From: Actinomycetes bacterium
GTDB lineage: Bacteria > Actinomycetota > Actinomycetes > Actinomycetales > Microbacteriaceae
Direction: 5' to 3'
NCBI GenBank assembly: GCA_023386675.1
Contig: JAEWJG010000014.1
Coordinates: 1-13,864 of the forward strand
Length of the DNA: 13,864 bases
Positions 1 to 8,150 of the stretch are shown piece after piece. Position numbers and translations under genes: made by a program. Under the pieces are notes generated by a model. It saw only the letters and a program-made list of their open reading frames with translations, was not told the origin of the DNA and made no database searches. How positions within the stretch are numbered: position 1 is the first letter of the stretch; the number at the start of each line of letters is the position of its first letter.

Positions 1-884
1 GGCGGATCGTCTTCGCCGTCATCCTGATCCTGCTGGTCGTGTGGTTCATCATCGACGCGTCCCAGCGCTCCGCGTACGGCTGGCAGTACGTCGGCAAGTA
101 CGTCTTCGACAAGCGCATCAGTGCTGCTGCGCTCGTGACCCTCGAACTCACCGTCCTGTCGATGATCATCGGCGTCATCCTGGGCCTGATCCTCGCGGTC
201 ATGCGACAGTCGCCGAACCCCGTCGTGAAGTCGGTCGCGTGGGTGTACCTGTGGGTCTTCCGCGGGACACCGGTCTATGTGCAGCTCGTCTTCTGGGGGC
301 TGTTCTCCCTCATCTACCCGCACATCTTCCTCGGCGTGCCGTGGACCCAGCTCGGCGTCGACCTGAACCTCGGGTTCATGCAGAACGCGTTCATCATCGC
401 GGTCATCGGCCTGGCGCTCAATGAGGCGGCGTACATGGCGGAGATCGTGCGCGCCGGCCTGCTCTCGGTCGACAAGGGCCAGGAGGAGGCGTCGACGGCG
501 CTCGGCATGTCGTGGGGCCAGACGATGACCCGTATCGTCATCCCGCAGGCGATGCGCGTCATCATCCCGCCGACGGGCAACGAGGTCATCTCGATGCTGA
601 AGACGACCTCGCTGGTGGCGGCGATCCCGCTGACCACCGACCTATACGGTGTCGCGCGAGACATCTCCGCGGTGACCTACACGCCCATCCCGCTGCTGAT
701 CGTGGCCTCGCTCTGGTACCTGCTGTTCACATCACTGTTGATGGTCGGGCAGTACTTCCTCGAGAAGCGGTTCTCCCGCGGCATCAACGCTCGCCGTCCC
801 GACCGCAACGACACCGCCCTCGCGACCGGCGCGCTGCCGGCCGCGGGCGCACCCGACGGAAACGACCTCGGAGGCAAGGGATGA
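1..884 (+). CDS. Polar amino-acid ABC transporter permease, 5'-truncated
   Basis: Inner-membrane permease of a polar amino-acid ABC importer (HisM/GlnP type). The reading frame is open from base 3 and the first visible residues (RIVFAVILILLVVWFIID) form a hydrophobic helix, so the true start lies upstream. The GTG at 39 falls inside that helix and is not the start. Several further hydrophobic segments follow. The cytoplasmic EAA loop that docks on the ATPase is clear at about residues 135-163 counted from base 39 (NEAAYMAEIVRAG, then EEASTALGMS). FRGTPVYVQL is the conserved TM motif of the amino-acid permease subfamily. The C-terminal tail of about 35 residues is hydrophilic and rich in Ala, Gly and Asp. 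The stop overlaps the ATPase start by the ATGA arrangement, so the two are translationally coupled. The solute-binding protein gene is not in the window, and the substrate cannot be named. Confidence 0.93.
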   Translation, partial: RIVFAVILILLVVWFIIDASQRSAYGWQYVGKYVFDKRISAAALVTLELTVLSMIIGVILGLILAVMRQSPNPVVKSVAWVYLWVFRGTPVYVQLVFWGLFSLIYPHIFLGVPWTQLGVDLNLGFMQNAFIIAVIGLALNEAAYMAEIVRAGLLSVDKGQEEASTALGMSWGQTMTRIVIPQAMRVIIPPTGNEVISMLKTTSLVAAIPLTTDLYGVARDISAVTYTPIPLLIVASLWYLLFTSLLMVGQYFLEKRFSRGINARRPDRNDTALATGALPAAGAPDGNDLGGKG

Positions 885-1654
885 CCGACACGATGACTCC
901 TATGGTGCTCGCCGAGGGCGTCTCGAAGAGCTTCGGCTCGAACGAGGTGCTCAAGAGCATCGACCTGAAGGTGAACCCGGGCGAGGTGCTCTGCATCATC
1001 GGCCCGTCCGGTTCCGGCAAGTCCACTTTCCTGCGCTGCATCAACCACCTGGAGCGCGTCGACGCCGGGCGGCTCTCGGTCGACGGCGAGGTCGTCGGCT
1101 ACCGCCAGCACGGCGACAAGCTGTACGAGCTGAAGCCCAAGGAGGCCGCGCGCCAGCGCCGCGAGATCGGGATGGTGTTCCAGCGCTTCAACCTGTTCCC
1201 GCACATGACGGCGCTCGAGAACGTCATCGAGGCGCCCATCCGCGTGAAGGGCATCTCGAAGGCCAAGGCGATCGAGCGGGCGAACGAGCTGCTCACCCGC
1301 GTCGGCCTGGCGGACAAGGGCGACCACTACCCGTCGCAGCTGTCGGGCGGTCAGCAGCAGCGCGTCGCGATCGCGCGCGCGCTGGCGATGGATCCGAAGC
1401 TCATGCTGTTCGACGAGCCGACCTCGGCGCTCGACCCGGAGCTCGTCGGCGAGGTGCTCGACGTGATGAAGGGCCTGGCCGCGAGCGGCATGACGATGGT
1501 CGTCGTGACGCACGAGATGGGCTTCGCCCGCGAGGTCGCGGACGAGCTGGTGTTCATGGACGGCGGCGTCGTCGTCGAGTCGGGCGACCCGCGCGAGGTG
1601 CTCGGCAACCCGCAGCACCAGCGCACGCAGGCGTTCCTGTCGAAGGTGCTCTAG
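881..1654 (+). CDS. Polar amino-acid ABC transporter ATP-binding protein (GlnQ/HisP family)
   Basis: Cytoplasmic ATPase powering the importer whose permease ends just upstream; 257 residues, normal for the family. All nucleotide-binding motifs are intact: Walker A GPSGSGKST at residues 41-49, Q-loop in VFQRFNLFPH, signature LSGGQQQR, Walker B LMLFDEPTSALD and H-loop VVTHEMGF. The segment between Walker A and the Q-loop (GYRQHGDKLYELKPKEAARQR) is slightly extended, as is usual in amino-acid-type ATPases. I chose the ATG at 881 because it overlaps the permease stop as ATGA and has GGAGG at 870-874, six bases upstream. A longer open frame runs back inside the permease gene but is a shadow. Family confidence is high; substrate (glutamate, glutamine, cystine or other polar amino acid) is undetermined. 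Confidence 0.95.
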   Translation: MTDTMTPMVLAEGVSKSFGSNEVLKSIDLKVNPGEVLCIIGPSGSGKSTFLRCINHLERVDAGRLSVDGEVVGYRQHGDKLYELKPKEAARQRREIGMVFQRFNLFPHMTALENVIEAPIRVKGISKAKAIERANELLTRVGLADKGDHYPSQLSGGQQQRVAIARALAMDPKLMLFDEPTSALDPELVGEVLDVMKGLAASGMTMVVVTHEMGFAREVADELVFMDGGVVVESGDPREVLGNPQHQRTQAFLSKVL

Positions 1655-1664
1655 CCGGTTCTGC

Positions 1665-1670
1665 CAGGAT
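1665..1670 (+). promoter_or_regulatory. -10-like element of the SDR gene (CAGGAT)
   Basis: CAGGAT ends six bases before the ATG at 1677, so transcription would begin at or within a base or two of the start codon. The GAGGGG between them abuts the ATG with no spacing and so cannot work as a normal Shine-Dalgarno. No convincing -35 is visible. The first base deviates from the TANNNT consensus. Inferred from position and similarity to other starts in the window. Confidence 0.45.
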
Positions 1671-1676
1671 GAGGGG

Positions 1677-2429
1677 ATGAGCGATCAGCGTCGTCCCCTC
1701 GTCCTGGTCACCGGCGTCGGCCGTCCCAACGCGATCGGCTCCGGCATCGTGCGACGCCTGGGAGGGGACGCGTTCGACGTCGCGTTCGCGGACCTCGCGC
1801 CCGATTCCGGATTCCACGAGGCGCTGGCCTCCGAGATCGAGGCGACCGGTGGACGCGCGCGCGGCTTCGTCGCGGACCTCTCGGACCCGGCCGGACCGGC
1901 GGACCTCATCGCTCGCGTGAATGCCGAGCTCGGCCCCATCCAGGGCGTCGTCGCCAGCCACGCCTACTCGGTCGACAGCGGCCTGCTCGACACGAGCGTG
2001 GAGGCGTTCGACCGCCATTTCGCTGTCAATACCCGTGGGAGCTGGCTGCTGATCCGGGCGTTCGCCGAGCAGTATGCCGCGCACGGCATACCCTCCGGCG
2101 TGGGCCGGATCGTCGCGCTGACCAGCGATCACACCGCCTACAACCTGCCGTACGGCGCAAGCAAGGGCGCCCTCGACCGCATCGTGAAGGCGGCAGCCGT
2201 CGAACTCGCCCACCTCGGCATCACGGCGAACCTCATCAACCCGGGCCCGATCGACACGGGCTGGATGACGCCCGACCTCGCCGCGGCCCTGGCGGCGGAG
2301 ACCGTCCTCGGCCGGCTCGGCACCCCGCAGGACACCGCCGACCTGGTCTCGTTCCTGCTCGGCCCGTCGGGCGGCTGGATCAACGGCCAGCTCCTCCACT
2401 CCAACGGCGGCTTCCACCTCGGCGTCTGA
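1677..2429 (+). CDS. Short-chain dehydrogenase/reductase (SDR) family oxidoreductase
   Basis: NAD(P)-dependent classical SDR of 250 residues, a typical length. The N-terminal dinucleotide-binding glycine motif is VTGVGRPNAIGSGI (residues 11-24). The acidic residue after beta-2 (FADLAPDS, D39) may favour NAD over NADP. VADLSD at 65-70 matches the usual adenine-contacting segment. The catalytic Asn is N118, and the YxxxK motif is Y159-G-A-S-K163. The catalytic Ser is probably S150, only nine residues before the Tyr rather than the usual 12-13, so the active-site loop is shortened. The NNAG motif is replaced by ASHAYSVDSG. The C-terminal GGWINGQLLHSNGGF resembles the INGQ...DGG substrate-side motif. 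The substrate is not predictable. The gene lies 22 bases after the ABC ATPase stop but has its own -10-like element, so it may be an independent unit. Confidence 0.9.
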   Translation: MSDQRRPLVLVTGVGRPNAIGSGIVRRLGGDAFDVAFADLAPDSGFHEALASEIEATGGRARGFVADLSDPAGPADLIARVNAELGPIQGVVASHAYSVDSGLLDTSVEAFDRHFAVNTRGSWLLIRAFAEQYAAHGIPSGVGRIVALTSDHTAYNLPYGASKGALDRIVKAAAVELAHLGITANLINPGPIDTGWMTPDLAAALAAETVLGRLGTPQDTADLVSFLLGPSGGWINGQLLHSNGGFHLGV

Positions 2430-2442
2430 CCCCAGCCATCTG

Positions 2443-2493
2443 TTCCTCGATTATGCAGGCGGAGACAGCGTCCGGGCCGGAATAAGCGAGGAA
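2443..2493. terminator. Imperfect inverted repeat between convergent genes, possible bidirectional terminator
   Basis: In the 92-base gap between the SDR stop and the hrpA stop, TTCCTCG-A-TTAT (2443-2454) pairs with ATAA-G-CGAGGAA (2482-2493): 11 pairs with one A/G mismatch. The enclosed 27 bases contain a second small stem, CGGA (2460-2463) with TCCG (2471-2474). The element would fold in transcripts from both genes and sits 28 bases past hrpA and 13 past the SDR gene. There is no U-tract on either side, so classical intrinsic termination is uncertain. Folding was judged by eye. Confidence 0.5.
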
Positions 2494-2521
2494 GCGATGG
2501 AGGGGGAGGCGAGGGAAGGGG

Positions 2522-5500
2522 TCAGCCGGCGAGGACTTTGCGGATGCGGGGGAGCGAGACGGTCTCGGCCGTGCCGAGGGACTGGGCGAAGAGGGAGACG
2601 CGGAACTCCTCCAGCATCCACCGGGCATGCACGAGCGCGGGCGGCGAGCCGGGCGCCAGAGGGATACGGCCGCCGGCGTCCGTGTACAGCGCGACGGCGG
2701 TCTCGACCTGCGTCTGCCAGGCGCGGTCGCGGCCGGGATTGGTCGGAAGCGCCTGCATCCGCTGGGTGATGCCGGCGAGGTAGCGGGGGAGGTGGCGCAG
2801 CTGCTCGAGGCCGGTCGCCGAGACGAAGCCCGGCCCGTTCCCGTCGGCCCAGACGAGCCCGGCCAGCTGCCCCTTGGCGTCGTTCAGCGCCGCGAGGTAC
2901 GTCAGCGCGGTGACGCTCGAGATCGCCTTCTCGGCGGTACGGGCCGCGGTGAGGATGCGCGTGACGAGCGCGACCGTCTCGAACATCGAGTCCATGACGA
3001 TCCCCGAGACCCGGTCTCGTACCGCCTCGAATTCGGCGCGCATGAAGATCTGCCCGTCCGGCTTCATCCGGTACAGCACCGAGTCGACGACGGCGAGCAG
3101 GCAGTCGTCGAACAGCGCCTTCGTGTTCGGGTACGGGCTGGCCGCGAGCGTGAGCTTCTCGTTCGACGTCAGGTGCTGCTGCACGTAGGCGACGGGCGAC
3201 GGGACGCTCGCGAGCAGCAGGCGACGCACGCCGCCGGGCATCGCGCGGGCTTGCTCGGCTGGCGTGCCCATGAGACGGATGCTGACCGACGCACCGTCGT
3301 CGACGAGGGCCGGGTAGGCGCGGATCACATTGCGGGTGCCGCCGGGTCCGGTGTGCTCCGAGTCGACGAAGCGGGGCAGCTCGTCCAGGTCCCAGGTCGT
3401 GATGCCCGTCCGCTCCAGCGCGTTCGGGGTGCGCGCCTCGGCGACGCGGGCGACCGAGTCGCGGGCGCGGGACCGCAGGCGGTCCTGGAGCACCCCGAGA
3501 TCCTTGCCGCTCGCGAGAGGCTTCCCGCGCTCGCCGACCACGAGGAACGTCGGCCGCAGGTGCGGGGGCAGCCGGTCGAGGTCGAAGTCGCTTCCGCTGA
3601 CCCGCGACCCGGTGAGCCGCGAGATGGTCGCCGCGAGCGTGTCCGCGAGCGTCCCCGCGGGGCGCTCGCCCTCGTGAGCGCGCATCCCGGCCGTCCCGGA
3701 CAGCTCGCCCAGCAGTCGCTGTGCCCAGTCGGCGGCGGGGACGACCTGGCGGCGGATGGCCTTGGGGAGTGACTTGATCATCGCCGTCACGAGCTCGTGC
3801 CGGAGCCCCGGGACCTGCCAGTCGAAGCCGTCCGGCAGCAGACCAGCGAGCAGCGGCAGCGGCACCTGGACGGTCACACCGTCGTCTTCAGCGCCCGGCT
3901 CGAACCGGTAGCGCAGGGTGAGTCGCTGGTCGCCCTGCCGCCAGACCGGAGGGAAGGCCTCCTCGTCGACCTCGGCGGCGTCCTCGTCGAGCAGCGCCTC
4001 CGGCGTCATGGTCAGCAGGTCAGGCGTCTCCAGCCGGGCCTTCTTCCACCAGCCCTCGAACGACCGGGTCGACACCGCCTCCGCGGGGATGCGCTTGTCG
4101 TAGAACTCGAAGACCGCCTCGTCGTCGTTCAGGATGTCGCGGCGCCGCGTCCGCTCCTCCAGCTCGCGCAGCTCGTCGCGCAGCTTCCGGTTGGCGCGGT
4201 CGAACGCCTGGTGCGAGTCCCATTCGCCGTCGACCAGCGCGTGCCGGATGAAAAGCTCACGCGACAGCTCCGCGTCGATGCGGGCGTACTGCACGCGACG
4301 GCGCGGGATGATCGGGACCCCGAACAGCGTCACGCGCTCGTACGCGACGACGGCGCCCTGGTTCTTCTCCCAGTGCGGCTCGCTGTACTGCCGCTTGCAC
4401 AGGTCGCCCGCGATCGGCTCCGCCCAGGCCGGGTCGATGGAGGCGTTCATCCGGGCGAAGAGGCGCGAGGTCTCCACGAGCTCGGCGCTCATCACGGCGT
4501 TCGGCTGCTTCTTCGCGAGCGTCGAGCCGGGGAAGATCACGAACCGGGTCTGCCGGGCGCCCAGGTATTCGGACTGCCGCGACCGCGGACCGCCCTTCGC
4601 ACCCGCCCCGCCGCGCGGGTTCGAGCCGGTGTCGCGCGCATCCTTCAGCCCGATGTGCGACAGCAGGCCGGCGAGCAGCGACTTGTGGATGCCATCCGGG
4701 TTGACCGACGGCTCGCCGATCGTGAGCCCCAGCGGCTTGGCGAGCTGCCGGAGCTGGCGGTAGACGTCCTGCCACTCGCGCACGCGGAGGAAGTTGAGGT
4801 ACTCGGCCTTGCACAGTCGACGGAACGCACTGGACGACAGCTCCTTCTGCTGCTCCTCCAGGTAGTTCCAGAGGTTGAGCAGGGTCAGGAAGTCGCTGGT
4901 CGGGTCGGCGAAGCGGGCGTGCTTCTCGTCGGCGCTCCCGCGCTTCTCGACGGGGCGCTCGCGCGGGTCCTGGATGGTCAGCCCGGCCACGATCGCCATG
5001 ACCTCGCGGGAGGTGCTGTGACGCTTCGACTCCACGACCATGCGGGCGAAGCGCGGGTCGATCGGCAGCTGCGCGAGCTGGCGGCCCACACCGGTCAGCC
5101 GGGTCTCGTCGCCCTTCCCCGCGGTGATCGCGCCGAGTTCGGTCAGCAGGTCGAGGCCGTCCTTGATGCCGCGCGAATCCGGTGGGGTGAGGAAGGGGAA
5201 CGCGGCGATGTCGCCCAGGCCGAGCGAGACCATCTGCAGGATGACCGCGGCCAGGTTCGTGCGCAGGATCTCGGGTTCGGTGAACTCCGGCCGCTTCTCG
5301 AAGTCCTCCTCCGAGTACAGCCGGATGGCGATGCCGTCGCTGGTGCGGCCCGACCGGCCGGAGCGCTGGTTCGCGCTCGCCTGCGAGATCGCCTCGATCG
5401 GGAGCCGCTGCACTTTGGCGCGCGTGCTGTACCGGCTGATGCGCGCGGTGCCCGCATCCACCACGTACTTGATGCCGGGGACGGTGAGGCTGGTCTCGGC

Positions 5501-6418
5501 GACGTTGGTCGCGAGCACGACGCGGCGACGGACGCCCGCCTGGGTGGACGGCTGGAACACCTTGTGCTGCTCGGCGGCGGAGAGGCGGCCGTACAGCGGG
5601 AGCACCTCGGTTCCTGGCAGATTGCGGCCACGGATGGCGTCCGCCGCATCCCGGATCTCGTTCTCGCCGGAGAGGAAGACCAGCACGTCGCCGCGGTCCT
5701 CGCGGTTCAGCTCGTCGAGCGCGTCGTTGATGCCCTGCAGGTAGTCGCGGTCGGCGGACGGCACAGGGTCCGGGTCCTCATCGTCCTCCTCCATCGCCTC
5801 GGCGACGAGCGGGCGGTAGCGGATCTCGACCGGGTACGTGCGGCCGGACACCTCGACGATCGGCGCCGGCGTGCCATCCGCCGAGGCGAAGTGGGCGGCG
5901 AAGCTCTGCGGGTCGATGGTGGCCGAGGTGATGATGAGCTTGAGGTCGGGACGCTGGGGCAGCAGCTGCTTGAGGTAGCCGAGCAGGAAGTCGATGTTGA
6001 GGCTGCGCTCGTGCGCCTCGTCGATGATGATCGTGTCGTAGGCGCGCAGCATCCGGTCGCGGCGCAGCTCGTTGAGCAGGATGCCGTCGGTCATCAGCTT
6101 GATCCGCGTCTGCTTCGAGACCCGGTCTGTGAACCGCACCTGGTAGCCGACCAGCTCGCCGACGGACTGGCCCAGCTCCTCCGCGATGCGCTCGGCGATC
6201 GTGCGCGCCGCGAGGCGGCGGGGCTGCGTGTGGCCGATGCTGGTGCGGCCCAGTTCCAGCGCGATCTTCGGGAGCTGCGTGGTCTTGCCGGAGCCCGTCG
6301 CGCCGGCCACGATCACGACCTGATTGTCGCGGATGGCGCGCGCGATCTCGTCCCGCATGCCGCTGACGGGCAGCTCGGGCGGGAAGACGATGCGGGGGAG
6401 GGTCTCGGTGGAAGACAT
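2522..6418 (-). CDS. hrpA: ATP-dependent RNA helicase HrpA (DEAH-box)
   Basis: DEAH-box superfamily 2 RNA helicase of 1298 residues, nearly the same length as E. coli HrpA (about 1300), which acts on RNA and has been implicated in ribosome rescue. Helicase core: Walker A GATGSGKTT at 39-47, motif Ia TQPRRLAA at 64-71, motif II DEAH at 133-136, motif III TSAT at 164-167, motif V region ATNVAETSLTVPGI at 303-316, motif VI QRSGRSGR at 351-358. A winged-helix/HA2 and OB-fold region follows to about residue 600, including the HrpA-typical RLCKAEYLNFLRVREWQDV stretch. Then comes the long C-terminal DUF3418-like domain with RRQVVPAADWAQRLL, which separates HrpA from the shorter HrpB. The ATG start is supported by the -10-like TAGAAT nine bases upstream. 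The gene is divergent from the acyl-CoA synthetase gene and convergent with the SDR gene. No frameshift or missing motif seen. Confidence 0.95.
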   Translation of the reverse strand: MSSTETLPRIVFPPELPVSGMRDEIARAIRDNQVVIVAGATGSGKTTQLPKIALELGRTSIGHTQPRRLAARTIAERIAEELGQSVGELVGYQVRFTDRVSKQTRIKLMTDGILLNELRRDRMLRAYDTIIIDEAHERSLNIDFLLGYLKQLLPQRPDLKLIITSATIDPQSFAAHFASADGTPAPIVEVSGRTYPVEIRYRPLVAEAMEEDDEDPDPVPSADRDYLQGINDALDELNREDRGDVLVFLSGENEIRDAADAIRGRNLPGTEVLPLYGRLSAAEQHKVFQPSTQAGVRRRVVLATNVAETSLTVPGIKYVVDAGTARISRYSTRAKVQRLPIEAISQASANQRSGRSGRTSDGIAIRLYSEEDFEKRPEFTEPEILRTNLAAVILQMVSLGLGDIAAFPFLTPPDSRGIKDGLDLLTELGAITAGKGDETRLTGVGRQLAQLPIDPRFARMVVESKRHSTSREVMAIVAGLTIQDPRERPVEKRGSADEKHARFADPTSDFLTLLNLWNYLEEQQKELSSSAFRRLCKAEYLNFLRVREWQDVYRQLRQLAKPLGLTIGEPSVNPDGIHKSLLAGLLSHIGLKDARDTGSNPRGGAGAKGGPRSRQSEYLGARQTRFVIFPGSTLAKKQPNAVMSAELVETSRLFARMNASIDPAWAEPIAGDLCKRQYSEPHWEKNQGAVVAYERVTLFGVPIIPRRRVQYARIDAELSRELFIRHALVDGEWDSHQAFDRANRKLRDELRELEERTRRRDILNDDEAVFEFYDKRIPAEAVSTRSFEGWWKKARLETPDLLTMTPEALLDEDAAEVDEEAFPPVWRQGDQRLTLRYRFEPGAEDDGVTVQVPLPLLAGLLPDGFDWQVPGLRHELVTAMIKSLPKAIRRQVVPAADWAQRLLGELSGTAGMRAHEGERPAGTLADTLAATISRLTGSRVSGSDFDLDRLPPHLRPTFLVVGERGKPLASGKDLGVLQDRLRSRARDSVARVAEARTPNALERTGITTWDLDELPRFVDSEHTGPGGTRNVIRAYPALVDDGASVSIRLMGTPAEQARAMPGGVRRLLLASVPSPVAYVQQHLTSNEKLTLAASPYPNTKALFDDCLLAVVDSVLYRMKPDGQIFMRAEFEAVRDRVSGIVMDSMFETVALVTRILTAARTAEKAISSVTALTYLAALNDAKGQLAGLVWADGNGPGFVSATGLEQLRHLPRYLAGITQRMQALPTNPGRDRAWQTQVETAVALYTDAGGRIPLAPGSPPALVHARWMLEEFRVSLFAQSLGTAETVSLPRIRKVLAG

Positions 6419-6427
6419 GAGCCTTCC

Positions 6428-6433
6428 ATTCTA
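6428..6433 (-). promoter_or_regulatory. -10 element of hrpA (TAGAAT)
   Basis: Reading the minus strand, TAGAAT lies nine bases before the hrpA ATG at 6418, separated by GGAAGGCTC. It matches TANNNT and is close to TATAAT. Transcription would start about two bases ahead of the ATG, so the GGAAGG is probably promoter discriminator DNA rather than a transcribed Shine-Dalgarno. No -35 consensus is visible 16-18 bases further upstream. Confidence 0.6.
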
Positions 6434-6434
6434 C

Positions 6435-6473
6435 CGGCGCGGCCACCCGGCCGGGGGCGTTGCTCCCGCGCCG
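6435..6473. repeat. Nested palindromes in the divergent control region
   Basis: An 8-bp perfect inverted repeat, CGGCGCGG (6435-6442) with CCGCGCCG (6466-6473), encloses a 10-bp perfect palindrome CCCGGCCGGG (6446-6455). Together they fill most of the space between the -10 elements of hrpA (leftward) and the acyl-CoA synthetase gene (rightward). They could be an operator, a DNA secondary structure, or chance in very GC-rich sequence. Confidence 0.4.
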
Positions 6474-6488
6474 CGGGTGACGTAGGTT
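6460..6488 (+). promoter_or_regulatory. Promoter of the acyl-CoA synthetase gene (TTGCTC-17-TAGGTT)
   Basis: TTGCTC at 6460-6465 and TAGGTT at 6483-6488 are separated by 17 bases, the preferred sigma-70 spacing. Transcription would begin near 6495, giving a leader of about 42 bases. The leader holds AGGAG at 6527-6531, five bases before the ATG. GGTT, AACC and GGTT begin at 6485, 6495 and 6505, exactly ten bases apart in alternating orientation over the -10 and start site, a possible repressor site. Read by eye. Confidence 0.5.
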
Positions 6489-6536
6489 CGCTTCAACCCG
6501 GATCGGTTCCGGCGTCGATGGAGACGAGGAGAACCC

Positions 6537-8147
6537 ATGAGTCACGGCTATGCCACCATGTCGGTCGCCAGCATCCTGGCGGAGACGGCGCACCGGACGC
6601 CCGACAGCGTCGCGCTGATCTTCGCCGGCCGCGAGATCCGCTACCGCGAGCTGTGGGATGAGACCCGCGCGTATGCGGGAGCGCTGCGCGACCTCGGGGT
6701 GGGGCCGGGTGACCGGGTGGCTCTGATGCTCCCGAACGTGCCGGACTTCCCGCGCGCCTACTATGCGGTGCTCGCGCTCGGCGCGGTCGTGGTCCCCATC
6801 CATGCGCTGCTCAAGGCGGAGGAGATCGCGTACGTGCTCGGCGACTCCGGCGCCGCCCTGCTGATCTGCGCCGCGCCGCTGCTGGGCGAGGGCGCCCGCG
6901 GGGCGGGGCTCGCCGGCATCCCGACCCTGTCGGTGCTGGTGCCGGACGAACTGTGGGAGCAGGCGCCGTTCCCGCGGCTGGAGGAGCTCGCGGTCGCGGC
7001 CGAGCCGATCGACACCTACGTGCCGCGCGACCCGCTGGACACCGCGACCATCCTCTACACGAGCGGCACGACCGGCAAGCCGAAGGGTGCGGAGGGCTGC
7101 CACTTCTCGCTGATCGAGCAGGTCAACGTGCTGCTCTCCGGCACGCTCGACCTGACGCCGGAGGACCGCATCCTTGGCTGCCTTCCGCTGTTCCACACCT
7201 TCGGGCAGACCTGCGTGATGAACATGGGCTTCCGTGCGGGAGCCGCCGTCGTCCTGGTGCCGAAGTTCGACGGCGCGACCGCGCTGCAGTTGCTGAACGC
7301 GCACGGCTGCACGATCATGACCGGCGTCCCGACGATGTACATCGCGCTGCTGGAGGCCGCAAAGACCAACCCCGACCGGCCCCCGCTGCGCTACGGCATG
7401 AGCGGCGGCGCGGCCATCCCGGTCGCCGTCATTGAGCGCATGAAGGAGGTGTACGGCATCGACGTGCACGAGGGCTACGGACTCACCGAGACCTCGCCCG
7501 TCGCCTCCTTCAACCACCGCGGACGGTCGACCCGGGTCGGCACCGTGGGCACCCCGATCTGGGGCGTGGATGTGGAGATCGCCGACCCCGAGCTCGACGA
7601 CCGCATCGAGCTGCTCCCGCGCGGCGAGCTCGGCGAGATCGTGGTGCGTGGCCACAACCTGATGAAGGGGTACCTCAACCTGCCGGAGGCGAACGCGGAG
7701 GCGGTCGTCGACGGCTGGTTCCGGACAGGCGACCTGGGCACCAAGAGCGACGACGACTACATCACGATCGTCGACCGCAAGAAGGACATGATCGTCCGGA
7801 ACGGCTACAACGTGTACCCGCGCGAGGTGGAGGAGGTGCTGTCCACGCATCCCGCGGTCGCGATGGTCGCGGTGTTCGGGGTCTCGCACGAGACGCACGG
7901 GCAGGAGATCATGGCGGCGGTCACGCTGATGCCGGGCAGCCAGGCCACGGGCGACGAGCTGGTCGCGTTCGCGCAGGAGAAGGTCGCGGCCTACAAGTAT
8001 CCGCGGCGCGTGGAGATCCTGGAGGCGCTTCCGCTGGGGCCCAGCGGCAAGGTGCTCAAGCGCGAGCTGGTGGCGCGGTTCGAGGCGGAGGCGGCCGGCG
8101 CGGAGGCGGACACCGCAGCGGACACGGAGGCGGCGACCACATCCTGA
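6537..8147 (+). CDS. Class I acyl-CoA synthetase (AMP-binding, FadD-like)
   Basis: Adenylate-forming enzyme of 536 residues that should activate a carboxylic acid with ATP and transfer it to CoA, probably a fatty or other acyl substrate in the cytoplasm. Motifs in order: A3/P-loop YTSGTTGKPKG at 174-184, A5 YGLTETSP at 314-321, A7 GWFRTGDLG at 393-401, hinge DRKKDMIVRNGYNVYPREVE at 413-432, and A10 GPSGKVLKREL at 501-511 with catalytic Lys505. There is no carrier-protein domain, so it is a stand-alone ligase. The last 25 or so residues after the catalytic Lys are a low-complexity Ala/Glu/Thr tail. The ATG start has AGGAG five bases upstream. Long-chain fatty acid is the commonest annotation for this family, but specificity is not readable from the sequence. 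No beta-oxidation genes adjoin it. Confidence 0.93.
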   Translation: MSHGYATMSVASILAETAHRTPDSVALIFAGREIRYRELWDETRAYAGALRDLGVGPGDRVALMLPNVPDFPRAYYAVLALGAVVVPIHALLKAEEIAYVLGDSGAALLICAAPLLGEGARGAGLAGIPTLSVLVPDELWEQAPFPRLEELAVAAEPIDTYVPRDPLDTATILYTSGTTGKPKGAEGCHFSLIEQVNVLLSGTLDLTPEDRILGCLPLFHTFGQTCVMNMGFRAGAAVVLVPKFDGATALQLLNAHGCTIMTGVPTMYIALLEAAKTNPDRPPLRYGMSGGAAIPVAVIERMKEVYGIDVHEGYGLTETSPVASFNHRGRSTRVGTVGTPIWGVDVEIADPELDDRIELLPRGELGEIVVRGHNLMKGYLNLPEANAEAVVDGWFRTGDLGTKSDDDYITIVDRKKDMIVRNGYNVYPREVEEVLSTHPAVAMVAVFGVSHETHGQEIMAAVTLMPGSQATGDELVAFAQEKVAAYKYPRRVEILEALPLGPSGKVLKRELVARFEAEAAGAEADTAADTEAATTS

Positions 8148-8150
8148 CGC

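Noticed and set aside
512..880. N-terminal extension of the ABC ATPase inside the permease gene
   Set aside because: The ATPase family begins near the ATG at 881, which has an upstream GGAGG and the ATGA overlap; the extension is Arg/His-rich shadow coding.
3797..6661. Open frame of 954 codons on the plus strand opposite hrpA
   Set aside because: It is the antisense of a fully motif-supported helicase. The translation is Arg/Val/Leu/Asp-rich with no domain logic, typical of high-GC shadow frames.
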